Assembly (NCBI GenBank): GCA_002894665.1 | Contig: NCRB01000024.1 | Span: 1 to 36,112 of the forward strand | DNA length: 36,112 bases | Origin: Salinivenus iranica | Lineage (GTDB): Bacteria > Bacteroidota > Rhodothermia > Rhodothermales > Salinibacteraceae | Direction of reading: 5' to 3' | In this document: in pieces, positions 23,712 through 31,262 of the stretch | How positions within the stretch are numbered: position 1 is the stretch's first letter | Layout: the number at the start of each line of letters is the position of its first letter | Notes under the pieces: generated by a model | What the model saw: the letters and a program-made list of their open reading frames with translations, nothing else | The model's database searches: none | Told to the model about the DNA's origin: nothing | Program-made: the position numbers and the translations under genes

Positions 23712-24160
23712 CCGACCGCGATCAGCACCTACAAGACGCATTCGACCGCCACCTCCGGGGCGAGGGCCCGCCGCCCGAGGCAGACGACCCCGAGGCCGAG
23801 GCCTACCGGCACGTCTACGCCGTGCTCGGAGAAGAACCGGCGGGCGACCTGTCGGACGACTTTGCCGCACGGGTGGCCGATCGGGTCGGCCTTGACCCGG
23901 CCCCCGCCCGCTCGTGGGTCGAAATCGCCCCCCTCTTCCTGCTCGTCGCCGGCCTGGGCGCAGGACTCGCCCTACTTCCGTCTCTCTCCGGTCCGCTTGC
24001 CGAGGGGGTGCAGGGGGGCATTCGCACCGTTCGGGCCCTCTCCGCCAACGTCCGCCTCGACGTCCTGGGCGCGGCGGGGCTGGTGCTCCTCCTCACGGTG
24101 CTGGCCGACGCCCTGTGGCAGCAGTGGCCCCGCCTGCGCCGCGTCACCACTGCCTCGTGA
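23708..24160 (+). CDS. Putative membrane anti-sigma factor
   Basis: A 150-residue protein with a soluble N-terminal part (1 to about 68), very acidic, and two hydrophobic helices (about 71-92 and 118-137), ending in a short basic tail. Its ATG overlaps the stop of the ECF sigma gene, the classical arrangement for a sigma/anti-sigma pair. From context I infer that it holds the sigma factor at the inner membrane until a signal arrives. The zinc-binding H-x3-C-x2-C motif of the common anti-sigma domain is absent. An N-terminal helix (QHLQDAFDRHLRGE) could be the sigma-binding element. I do not recognise a family. Confidence 0.75.
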   Translation: MTDRDQHLQDAFDRHLRGEGPPPEADDPEAEAYRHVYAVLGEEPAGDLSDDFAARVADRVGLDPAPARSWVEIAPLFLLVAGLGAGLALLPSLSGPLAEGVQGGIRTVRALSANVRLDVLGAAGLVLLLTVLADALWQQWPRLRRVTTAS

Positions 24161-24264
24161 GGCCTCCCTCGCCGCGCCGACCGGCGGGCCGGAACTTGCG
24201 CCGCGGCCGAATGGCTTTTATTCTTTGCTCCGCGATGCGCACTTGAATTTTCCTTCCCGCGATT

Positions 24265-25404
24265 ATGGAACGGCGTGACTTTACGAAGAAGGCCCTCCTC
24301 GGGGCGGCCGGGGCGGGGCTGCTCACCGGCTGCAGCAACGACGAATCCGCGGCCGGGGGCGACGCGCCCAACGTCCAGACAAACCAGCAGGTGCGGTGGC
24401 GCCTGGCGTCGAGCTTCGGGCGCTCGCTCGATACCATCTACGGCGCCGCCGAGATCCTGGCCGATCGCCTCGCCTCGCTCACCGATGGCAACTTCCAGAT
24501 CCGCTCCTATCCCGGCGGCGAGCTCGTGCCGCCCTTCGAGGTGCTGGGCAGCGTGCAGAACCGCACCGTGGAGATGGCCCACACCGCCAGCTACTACTTC
24601 ATCGGCAAAAACCCCGCCCTCGCCTTCGACGCGACCGTGCCGTTCGGGCTCACGGCCCGCCAGTACCGCGCCTGGATGTACTACGGGGGCGGACTGGAGC
24701 TCATGCGCAACCTCTTCTCCGACTTCAACATTATCAACTTTCCCGGCGGCAATACCGGCGCGCAGATGGGCGGCTGGTTCAACGTCGAGATCAACTCGCG
24801 GGCCGACATGAACGGCCTCAAGATGCGCATCCCGGGCCTCGGCGGTCAGGTCATGTCCGAAATGGGCGTCAACACGCAGGTACTCCCCGGCGGCGAGATC
24901 TACCCGTCACTGGAGCGAGGCGCCATCGACGCCGCCGAGTGGGTGGGCCCCTACGACGATGAAAAACTCGGCTTCCATGAGGTTGCCGATTACTACTACT
25001 ACCCCGGCTGGTGGGAGCCCGGTCCGGCCCTCAGCTTCTACGTAAACCGCGACGCCTACGACGCCCTCCCCACCCAGTACCAGGAGGCCCTGCAGACCGC
25101 CGCCGCCGAGGCTGACCTCCACATGCTGGCGCAGTACGATCACAAAAACCCCGCGGCGCTCGACCGTCTGCTCGACGAAGGCACCACGCTCCGCCGCTTT
25201 CCCGACGACGTGATGACCCGCGCCCAGGAGGTCACCACCCAGCTTCTCGAAGACAACGCCCAAGAAAGCGAACAGTACCGGAAGATCTACGACGCCTACC
25301 GGGACGCCCGCGAGAATGCCTACCGCTGGTTTGGCACGGCCGAAATGGCCTACGCCGACTTTGCCTTCCCCCGCATGGGCAAAAACGCAGACGCCTCGGC
25401 CTGA
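24265..25404 (+). CDS. TRAP transporter solute-binding protein, TakP-like (DctP family)
   Basis: A 379-residue periplasmic binding protein. The N-terminus MERRDFTKKALLGAAGAG followed by LLTGC is both Tat-like (RRDF) and a lipobox with Cys23, so a lipid-anchored protein is likely. The body matches the TakP-type DctP subgroup: RWRLASSFGRSLDTIYG, MAHTASYYFIGK, FPGGNTGAQMGGWF, then GLKMRIPGLGG and a YPSLERGAIDAAEWVGPY segment. Family members bind 2-oxo acids or related carboxylates, often as a dimer with a cation. No dctQ or dctM permease gene is adjacent, so its membrane partner lies elsewhere or is absent. It is 104 bp downstream of the anti-sigma gene and 33 bp before the uracil-DNA glycosylase-like gene. 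Confidence 0.92.
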   Translation: MERRDFTKKALLGAAGAGLLTGCSNDESAAGGDAPNVQTNQQVRWRLASSFGRSLDTIYGAAEILADRLASLTDGNFQIRSYPGGELVPPFEVLGSVQNRTVEMAHTASYYFIGKNPALAFDATVPFGLTARQYRAWMYYGGGLELMRNLFSDFNIINFPGGNTGAQMGGWFNVEINSRADMNGLKMRIPGLGGQVMSEMGVNTQVLPGGEIYPSLERGAIDAAEWVGPYDDEKLGFHEVADYYYYPGWWEPGPALSFYVNRDAYDALPTQYQEALQTAAAEADLHMLAQYDHKNPAALDRLLDEGTTLRRFPDDVMTRAQEVTTQLLEDNAQESEQYRKIYDAYRDARENAYRWFGTAEMAYADFAFPRMGKNADASA

Positions 25405-25437
25405 TCCACGCCCCTCCTCCTCTCCCCCTTCCCGAGC

Positions 25438-26091
25438 ATGCTCTCCAACGTCTGGTCCCTTCTCGAATCGGAGGTCGTCCCCGCTCCCTCCACCGACGAG
25501 GCCTTCAATCCCTATCGGGACCGGCACGACGACCTTGACTGCGCGGACGCGCCCGCCCGGCGGCAAGAAAATCTTCGCGCCTTCCTGTCCTGCTACGACA
25601 CAGCCCCGCCCCTCTTTCTGCTGCTCGAGGCGCCGGGCCCCTGGGGCTGCCGGTTCACGGGCGTCCCCATCACCAGCGAGGCGCAGCTGCTCGACCCGGA
25701 CTTCCCGATCGACGGGCAGAAGACGAGCCAAAACGACGACCCGCACACCGAATACAGCGCCTCGATCTTCTGGCGCGTGCTGCGGCCCTACTTCCCCAGC
25801 TTCTTCGTCTGGAACAGCCTGCCCCTCCACCCGCACGCTCCCGACGAACCGCTTTCGATTCGGACCCCCCGCCGCACGGAAGTGCGGGAATGGAAGCCGC
25901 TCCTCCGGGCGCTGCTCGACACCCTTCAGCCCGACCGCATCATCGGGGTCGGACGCAAGGCCGAGCGCGCCCTCACCGAGGCCGGCGCCGACCCCACCTA
26001 CGTACGGCACCCCTCCCAGGGCGGAGCGAAAAAGTTCGAGAGGGGGATGAACGAGCTGACCGACGCTGTGGGCCTCACGCCCTCGGCCTGA
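25438..26091 (+). CDS. Uracil-DNA glycosylase superfamily protein
   Basis: A 217-residue cytoplasmic protein of the UDG fold, which excises uracil or related bases from DNA. Motif A is read in LEAPGPWGCRFTGVPITSEA, where the usual activating Asp or Asn position is not clear. The middle VWNSLPLHPH segment fits the core strand, and motif B is VRHPSQGGAKKF. The C-terminal RIIGVGRKAERAL segment is also typical for the superfamily. It resembles a subgroup annotated as uracil-DNA glycosylase in several phyla, but activity is unproven. It starts 33 bp after the TRAP binding-protein gene and may be read from the same promoter. Confidence 0.8.
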   Translation: MLSNVWSLLESEVVPAPSTDEAFNPYRDRHDDLDCADAPARRQENLRAFLSCYDTAPPLFLLLEAPGPWGCRFTGVPITSEAQLLDPDFPIDGQKTSQNDDPHTEYSASIFWRVLRPYFPSFFVWNSLPLHPHAPDEPLSIRTPRRTEVREWKPLLRALLDTLQPDRIIGVGRKAERALTEAGADPTYVRHPSQGGAKKFERGMNELTDAVGLTPSA

Positions 26092-26191
26092 AGCCCCGCA
26101 GAATGGCCCGGACCGTCCTCCCCCGCCCCGCGCCGGGAGGGCCTGCGATTGATCGCTGGTACCGTGGCCTCGTTCAGATCCCCTCTCGGCC

Positions 26192-26370
26192 TCCGGACGC
26201 CCCCTCCTTCAAGACCCCAAAAGCCCCTTCCGGGTCCGCGCCTCACCCGAGGCCCGTCCTCCGACGCGGCCCGTCGGCTGGCCCGGCAGGGCGCCACAAT
26301 CGTGACGGCGGACTTCGGCGACGTGGACAGCCTGACGCGGGCCTTCGACGCCTGGCCGGCGGCGAACAAG
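26192..26370 (+). pseudogene. Frameshifted remnant of an NmrA-like NAD(P)-binding protein gene
   Basis: Between the glycosylase and WYL genes lie 504 bp without an intact gene. One frame reads PLLQDPKSPFRVRA (about 26201-26242). The next frame then continues LTRGPSSDAARRLARQG (about 26243-26294) and ATIVTADFGDVDSLTRAFDAW. Joined, this is the second-strand region of NmrA/atypical SDR proteins (F-x-V-R-A-L-T-R-x-P, then G-A-x-V-V-x-A-D and D-x-x-S-L-x-x-A-F). One missing base near 26242-26243 explains the shift. The GxxGxxG start and everything after the first 60 or so residues are gone, so this is a decayed fragment. The remaining intergenic bases show nothing else. Confidence 0.6.
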
Positions 26371-26595
26371 AGCCGGTTCCTCGCCCGGCGGCACGTGCAC
26401 CCCGGGCACTCCCCTCCTTTGCAGGAGCGAGAGGCCCCGTCGTGGGCAACCGGGAGGGACGGGGGTCGACCGTCCCTCCGCGCGCCCTCCCGTCCAGCCC
26501 CCAATCGGGGAGCGGGTCCCGGGCTGAATGTCCGCCCCCCAGTTGGTTATGTTGTGGGCCAATGCGATTTTCTTTGTTCTGCCCTCCGACTCCCC

Positions 26596-27558
26596 ATGGA
26601 CCCGTCCGAGCGCTGGCCCGCGATTCTCTTGCAGCTGGAGCCCGACGCCTGGCGGCGGGCCGAAGACCTCGCCCAGGCCCTGGGCGTGAGCGAGCGCACG
26701 GTGTACCGCGACGTACAGGCGATGGTGGAGGCCGGGGTGCCCCTTCAGGGGGTTCCGGGAAAGGGCTACCGCGTGCCGCACGACTACCTGCTGGAACCGG
26801 TCACCCTTACCACCGACGAGGCGGTCATGCTGGTGCTGAGCAGCGCCTACGCCGCCCAGAACGTGGACGGTCGCTACCGCGCCGCGGCCCAGTCGGCCCA
26901 GGAAAAGCTCCACGGGGTGCTCTCCGATGAGGATCGGGAACGGGCGTTTGCCCTTCAGGGAAGCGTCTCGCTCGTGCCGCCGAGTGCCTTCGGGCCGCCA
27001 ACTGACGACATGCTGCTTCAGCGCGTCCGACAGGCCCTGGTGGAAGAGCGCGCCCTCACGGTCACGCTCGCCTCGGACGAGACCAACCGGCGATTCAACC
27101 CGTACGGCCTCGTCCAGCAGGGAGGGACCTGGCACGTGGTGGGGCACGCCCCCAGCCGGGGCCGCGTCGTCCACCTCCGCCTCCCCGAGCTCCGCTCCGT
27201 CGAGCTCACCAACGATCGGTTCGAGCGCCCGTCCAGCTACCGAACGCCGCCCGAGGGCCCGTCCTCTCCGCCCGAGCGCACCGTTCGCGTCGCCTTTGAT
27301 GCCGAGGTCGCCTCGGATGTCCAGGTTGCGCCCTCCCTTCACGTCACCGACCGGGAGCCGCAACCCGACGGCCGCCTCCTGCTGACCTTGAGCGTGCGCC
27401 ATGAACGGGAGGTGCTTCCGTGGCTGCTGGGCTGGGGCCGCCACGCCTACGTGGTGGAGCCGCGCTCCCTCCGCGAGCGGATTGCCGCGGAGGCCCGGGC
27501 CGCAGCCGAGCAATACCAGTCCGCCCCCACGCTGCTCGACGCCGCGCCCCCCTCCTAA
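26596..27558 (+). CDS. HTH and WYL-domain transcriptional regulator
   Basis: A 320-residue DNA-binding regulator. Residues about 8-62 are a DeoR/HTH_11 winged helix (RAEDLAQALGVSERTVYRDV and GVPLQGVPGKGYRV). The WYL domain lies at about 140-215, with RRFNPYGLVQQGGTWHVVGH and VHLRLPELRSVEL; the W-Y-L core reads W-H-V here. A C-terminal WCX-like extension follows (ERTVRVAFDAEVA; LPWLLGWGRHAYVVEP). WYL regulators sense a ligand, often nucleic-acid or nucleotide related, and usually repress neighbours. The ATG at 26596 begins right before the HTH. The hydrolase gene starts only 8 bp after its stop, so it is a likely target or operon partner. Confidence 0.93.
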   Translation: MDPSERWPAILLQLEPDAWRRAEDLAQALGVSERTVYRDVQAMVEAGVPLQGVPGKGYRVPHDYLLEPVTLTTDEAVMLVLSSAYAAQNVDGRYRAAAQSAQEKLHGVLSDEDRERAFALQGSVSLVPPSAFGPPTDDMLLQRVRQALVEERALTVTLASDETNRRFNPYGLVQQGGTWHVVGHAPSRGRVVHLRLPELRSVELTNDRFERPSSYRTPPEGPSSPPERTVRVAFDAEVASDVQVAPSLHVTDREPQPDGRLLLTLSVRHEREVLPWLLGWGRHAYVVEPRSLRERIAAEARAAAEQYQSAPTLLDAAPPS

Positions 27559-27566
27559 ACCGGCCC

Positions 27567-28424
27567 GTGCCCGTGCCGCCTCCTGGTCCGCCCAACGCCT
27601 CCCGGACGCATCGCACCCCCGCCGGCTCGCTGGGCTACACGGACGTCGGCTCGGGGCCCACTGTGGTGTTTCTGCACGGCAATCCCACGAGCGCGCACCT
27701 GTACCGCCACCTCCTCGCGGCCCTTCGACCCGACTACCGCTGCGTCGCTCCCGACCACCTCGGCTTCGGCCGGTCGGCCGCTCCCCCTGGAGGGTCGTAC
27801 CGTCCCCCCGCCCACGCAACCCGGGTCGAGCACCTGCTTCGCCACCTCGGGCTCACGGACATCACGCTCGTGCTCCACAACTGGGGCGGCCCCATCGGCC
27901 TCTCCTACGCCCTCCGGCACCCCGAGACCGTGCGGGGCCTCGTGTTGATGAATACATGGGCCTGGCCCCTCACGCACCGTCCGCTCGTTCGCCTGTTTGG
28001 GCGCCTCGTCGACACGAAGGGGGGGCGAATGCTGTTCGAGCGACACAACCTGTTCGCCCGCGCCGTGATGCCCTGGACCACGGGCCCCGCCTCGTCCGGC
28101 GACTGGATCGACGCCTACGCCGCCGCCCTTAACACCCGCCCCCGCCGCCGCGCCTGCTGGACCTTCGCCCGGAGCCTGATCGCCGAAACTCCGTGGCTGC
28201 GGGCCCTCTGGACCGACCGCCCCCGCCTGCCAGACGTCCCCGCGCTGTTGTGCTGGGGAATGGCCGATCCGGCCTTCGGCTCCGAGCCGTGCCTGCGTCG
28301 GTGGCAGTCCCTGCTCCCCTCCGCCCGCATCCATCGGGCGCACGGCGTGGGCCACTACGTGCCCGAGGAGATGGGCGCCGACCTGGTCCCGCCCGTCCGG
28401 TCGTTTCTTGCGTCGACCCGTTAA
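27567..28424 (+). CDS. Alpha/beta hydrolase, haloalkane dehalogenase-like with Asn at the nucleophile position
   Basis: A 285-residue cytoplasmic alpha/beta hydrolase close to haloalkane dehalogenases. The oxyanion-loop motif FLHGNPTS is at 35-42 and CVAPDHLGFGRS at 59-70. The nucleophile elbow reads LVLHNWGGPIG (101-111), with Asn105 where dehalogenases have Asp and the halide-binding Trp106 kept. The acid is probably D234 (GMADPAFG) and the His is H263 (GVGHYVPEE). With Asn the enzyme could be inactive, could autodeamidate to Asp, or could have another activity. The start is GTG 27567 (or GTG 27573), since no ATG precedes the homologous region. It is 8 bp after the WYL regulator gene. Confidence 0.85.
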   Translation: MPVPPPGPPNASRTHRTPAGSLGYTDVGSGPTVVFLHGNPTSAHLYRHLLAALRPDYRCVAPDHLGFGRSAAPPGGSYRPPAHATRVEHLLRHLGLTDITLVLHNWGGPIGLSYALRHPETVRGLVLMNTWAWPLTHRPLVRLFGRLVDTKGGRMLFERHNLFARAVMPWTTGPASSGDWIDAYAAALNTRPRRRACWTFARSLIAETPWLRALWTDRPRLPDVPALLCWGMADPAFGSEPCLRRWQSLLPSARIHRAHGVGHYVPEEMGADLVPPVRSFLASTR

Positions 28425-28452
28425 GCCCCCCGGCCCGCCGGCCCGCCGGCTC

Positions 28453-28472
28453 AGCGGGATGTCCTTCCCGCT
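28453..28472 (+). terminator. Hairpin after the hydrolase gene, possible terminator
   Basis: A perfect 7-bp stem AGCGGGA/TCCCGCT with loop TGTCCT lies 28 bp after the hydrolase stop codon. It is preceded by a short GC repeat (two copies of CCCGCCGG). No T-run follows, so termination would be weak or factor-dependent. Confidence 0.35.
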
Positions 28473-28632
28473 CTATCGGGATGCCGTCTGTGGAAACCCA
28501 GGGCAGCTCGCCCACCTCCTGTCCCCCTCCGCTACGTCCACGGGCTGGAGATCGATGTCGAGCGGGCCCGCTGTCGGTGTCCTCCGAACACGCCAGAGGA
28601 AGACCCAACGTACGAAAGATTTCGTGAAGGGA

Positions 28633-28662
28633 TTGGGGTTGGGCATGCTCACCATCTACGTT
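28633..28662 (+). promoter_or_regulatory. Possible promoter of the cobalamin-riboswitch transcript
   Basis: TTGGGG (28633-28638) and TACGTT (28657-28662) are separated by 18 bases. This would place the transcript start about 20 bases before the aptamer. The match is imperfect and the promoter consensus of this phylum differs from that of E. coli, so this is only a candidate. Confidence 0.28.
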
Positions 28663-28689
28663 AAGACTAGTTCTTTCACACACGCCGCG

Positions 28690-28997
28690 GGTTCTTGCGC
28701 CGGACCTGCTCCGGCCAAGATGAAAAGGGAACGCCAGTGTCGCCTCGTGCGAGTGGTGCGCAATGACCGATCGCTTGCCGGTCGGAATTCGCCACTTGCG
28801 AGGGGCCAGTCTGGGGCTGTACCCGCAACTGTAATCCGAATCATGGACTGACCTTATCCCGATGGGTCCCACTGCGCTTGCGAAGTCGCTCCCCGAGCGG
28901 CTTGCAGTCGCGGGAAGGGCACGCGTCGGGCCCAGTCCTTGCTTGCCGGCTCCCACGCCGGAAGCTCGTTCGGAGAGCCAGGAGACCTGCCTGCGTG
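28690..28997 (+). ncRNA. Cobalamin riboswitch
   Basis: A B12-sensing leader RNA that controls the downstream receptor gene. Conserved core parts are in order: AAAAGGGAACGCCAGTGT (28723-28740), GGGGCTGTACCCGCAACTGT (28813-28832) and the B12 box AGCCAGGAGACCTGCCTGCG (28976-28995). Ligand binding usually lowers expression by hiding the ribosome site or forming a terminator. The aptamer spans about 308 nt, longer than the usual 200 or so. The reasons are an inserted long stem (28743-28803) and a long segment between the core and the B12 box. The expression platform and a Shine-Dalgarno hairpin follow up to 29184. Confidence 0.93.
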
Positions 28998-29143
28998 CGT
29001 GACACGGCGTCCGGCCCGTGCCGGATGGCCGTTCATTGCCAACTCCCTCCGGGATTAGAGGTTGGTGGCGTGCCCCGCTCTGCCCCACGGATGCGCGTAG
29101 GTGCCCCCTTCGTATCCGTCCGGTGCCATTCGACAGAGCAGCC

Positions 29144-29171
29144 GCCCGCACCTCACATCTGAGGGGAGGGC
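29144..29171 (+). promoter_or_regulatory. Hairpin covering the Shine-Dalgarno sequence of the BtuB-like gene
   Basis: CCTCA (29151-29155) and TGAGG (29160-29164) form a perfect stem with loop CATC. Outer bases GCCC (29144-29147) and GGGC (29168-29171) can extend it. The purine-rich ribosome site GGAGGG (29165-29170) lies in or next to this stem. This fits the translation-control platform of a cobalamin riboswitch. The site is 8 bases before a TTG at 29179 and 14 before the ATG at 29185. Confidence 0.5.
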
Positions 29172-29184
29172 ATTTTGATTGTTT

Positions 29185-31173
29185 ATGGCTGCTCCGTCCC
29201 GATCCACATTGCGTCGCCGATCCGTCCCGTGTCGGATCGTTGCCCTTCTTACGGCCTGCGGCCTAGCCCTGCTGGCCGGATGTCTGGCCCGCCCGGTCGC
29301 GGCCCAGGTCCCCGACTCGCTGTCCGCCGACACGGCCGACACCGCCTGGCGGACTGCGCTCCCGCCCCTCACCGTGACCGCCACGCGCGTCCCGGCGGCC
29401 CCGTCGCAGGCACCGGCCCGCATCAGGGTCCTCGACTCAACCGCCCGGGCCCAGACGGGAGCCACGTCCGTCTCCGAACTGCTGGAGGAGCGCGCCGGCC
29501 TCCACGTCCGCCAGTACGGCCCCGGCGGGCTCGCGACCGTCTCCCTGCGGGGGACCGGCGCCTCCCAAACGGCCTTTCTGCTGGACGGGCACCGCATCGG
29601 AAACCCCCAACTGGGCCAGCTCGACCTCCGCCTTCTGCCGACGATGCTCCTCTCCTCCGTGGAGGTCATGCACGGACCGGCCTCGCCCCTGCACGGGAGC
29701 GACGGGATTGGGGGCGCCGTGCACCTGCGCTCGCGCCGTCCCACCGCTCCGCTCCAGGCCCGCGCCTCGGTGCAGGGGGGTGCCTTCGGCAGCCGGTCGA
29801 CGAACGTGCTGCTCGGCGGGGAGGGCACTCAGACCTCGGTCGTAGCCGCGGCCGAGTATCGGTACACCGACGGCGACTTTCCCTACACCGACGAGGCCCT
29901 CTTTCCGCCCCGCACGGTGCGCCGCCAGAACGCCGACCGTGAACACCTGAGCATCTACTCGTCCGTCCGCACCCGATGGGCGAACCACAACCTGCGCGTC
30001 GCCGGGTGGGCCACCCGGGTGGAGCGCGGCCTCCCCGGCCCAAGCATCACGGCCGCCAGCGACGAGCGGCAATGGGACACCCAGCTCCGCCTCTGGGCCG
30101 ACGACACGATCCAGCAGCCCTGGGGCACACTCAGCCTCGGCGGCCTCGTCCAGCACGGCCGCCTCCGCTACGCCGACCCCGACCAGAACCTCGATCAGAC
30201 GGGCCGCACGTGGCGCTCCTCGCTGGAAGCCGAGGCGCGCGTGCCGCTGGCCGGCCGGTGGCTCGTGACGGGAGGCATCACGACCGCCCGAGCAACCGCC
30301 CGTCACCCCCGCCTCGAACAGGACGCCCACGAGCAACAGGGGGCGGCCTTCGTGAGTGGGCGCGGGACGTGGGGCCGACTCCGCCTCTTTCCCGCGGTCC
30401 GCCTCGACATCTACCACATGCCGGGGGCCGACACCTACGGATCCGTGAACCCACGGCTGGGGATCAACTGGCAGCCCCTTTCGGGCGTGGAGGGCGTTCG
30501 GGTGAAGGCCCACGCGGGCCGCGCCTTTCGCACGCCCACCCTCAATGACCGCTACTGGCAACCCGGCGGGCGACCGGACCTGCGCCCCGAGCGAGGGTGG
30601 AGCGTGGATGCAGGGGCCCTGTGGAACGGACCCCACGGTCGCGTGGAAGCCTCCGTCTTCGCCAACTGGCGACGCGACCAGATCGTGTGGCGCCCCTCGA
30701 GCAACGGATCCTGGCGCCCCGCCAACGTCCAGCGGGTGCGCGCCCGCGGCTGGGAGCTTTCCGCCGAGCGGCAGTGGCGCCTCCCCGGCGCGGTCCAGCT
30801 CGACGCCGGACTCACCTACACCTACACCGACGCCCGCAACCGCTCCGCCCCCGACGCCGACACCTACAACGCCCCCCTCCGCTACGTCCCCCGCGACCAG
30901 ATGAAGCCCCACCTCACCGTCTCGTGGGGCCCGGCGGCCCTCGACCTGAACGCTCGCTACACCGGCCGCCGGTACGTCACCAGCGACGGCAGCCGCTCCC
31001 TGGACCCGTACGTGCTCCTAGACGCCCAAGTGCGGCTCTCCCACCGCCTCGGCGGCGTCCAGGGCACCGCCTCGGCCCAGCTCGAAAACGCCCTCGACAC
31101 CGACTACACCGTCGTCAACAACCACCCCATGCCGCCTCGCCATCTGACCCTGCGGCTCACCGCTTCCTTCTGA
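29185..31173 (+). CDS. btuB: TonB-dependent outer-membrane cobalamin receptor (BtuB-like)
   Basis: A 662-residue outer-membrane receptor, the size of BtuB, that imports cobalamin using TonB energy. A signal segment (IVALLTACGLALLAGCLARP) precedes a TonB-box-like LPPLTVTATRVP. The plug domain is read in SVSELLEERAGLHVRQYGPG, VSLRGTGASQTAFLLDGHRI and VEVMHGPASPLHGSDGIGG. The barrel runs from about residue 180 to the end and closes with LRLTASF, with a C-terminal Phe. Substrate is assigned from the cobalamin riboswitch 190 bp upstream. The start is uncertain: ATG 29185 is listed, but the Shine-Dalgarno sequence at 29165-29170 fits the in-frame TTG at 29179 better (two extra residues). The BtuG-like gene follows after 89 bp. 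Confidence 0.93.
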   Translation: MAAPSRSTLRRRSVPCRIVALLTACGLALLAGCLARPVAAQVPDSLSADTADTAWRTALPPLTVTATRVPAAPSQAPARIRVLDSTARAQTGATSVSELLEERAGLHVRQYGPGGLATVSLRGTGASQTAFLLDGHRIGNPQLGQLDLRLLPTMLLSSVEVMHGPASPLHGSDGIGGAVHLRSRRPTAPLQARASVQGGAFGSRSTNVLLGGEGTQTSVVAAAEYRYTDGDFPYTDEALFPPRTVRRQNADREHLSIYSSVRTRWANHNLRVAGWATRVERGLPGPSITAASDERQWDTQLRLWADDTIQQPWGTLSLGGLVQHGRLRYADPDQNLDQTGRTWRSSLEAEARVPLAGRWLVTGGITTARATARHPRLEQDAHEQQGAAFVSGRGTWGRLRLFPAVRLDIYHMPGADTYGSVNPRLGINWQPLSGVEGVRVKAHAGRAFRTPTLNDRYWQPGGRPDLRPERGWSVDAGALWNGPHGRVEASVFANWRRDQIVWRPSSNGSWRPANVQRVRARGWELSAERQWRLPGAVQLDAGLTYTYTDARNRSAPDADTYNAPLRYVPRDQMKPHLTVSWGPAALDLNARYTGRRYVTSDGSRSLDPYVLLDAQVRLSHRLGGVQGTASAQLENALDTDYTVVNNHPMPPRHLTLRLTASF

Positions 31174-31262
31174 CGGAGAATCGTCTTGAGTGCGGATTTC
31201 ACTTGTTTCCTCGTTGCCCTCACGGGCTGCTCCCCACTCCCCACCATTCCCCCCATTCCTCT

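Noticed and set aside
26209-27819. A 536-codon minus-strand frame
   Set aside because: It is antisense to the WYL regulator and start of the hydrolase. It shows only GC-driven Arg/Gly composition.
28431-28450. Short GC tandem (CCCGCCGG twice) as a repeat element
   Set aside because: Two copies of eight bases in a GC-rich intergenic stretch are expected by chance. It is mentioned only with the hairpin beside it.
29250-29285. Lipobox (LLAGC) in the BtuB-like receptor as evidence for a lipoprotein
   Set aside because: Outer-membrane barrels are not usually lipidated, and a normal signal-peptide site (VAAQ) follows shortly after.
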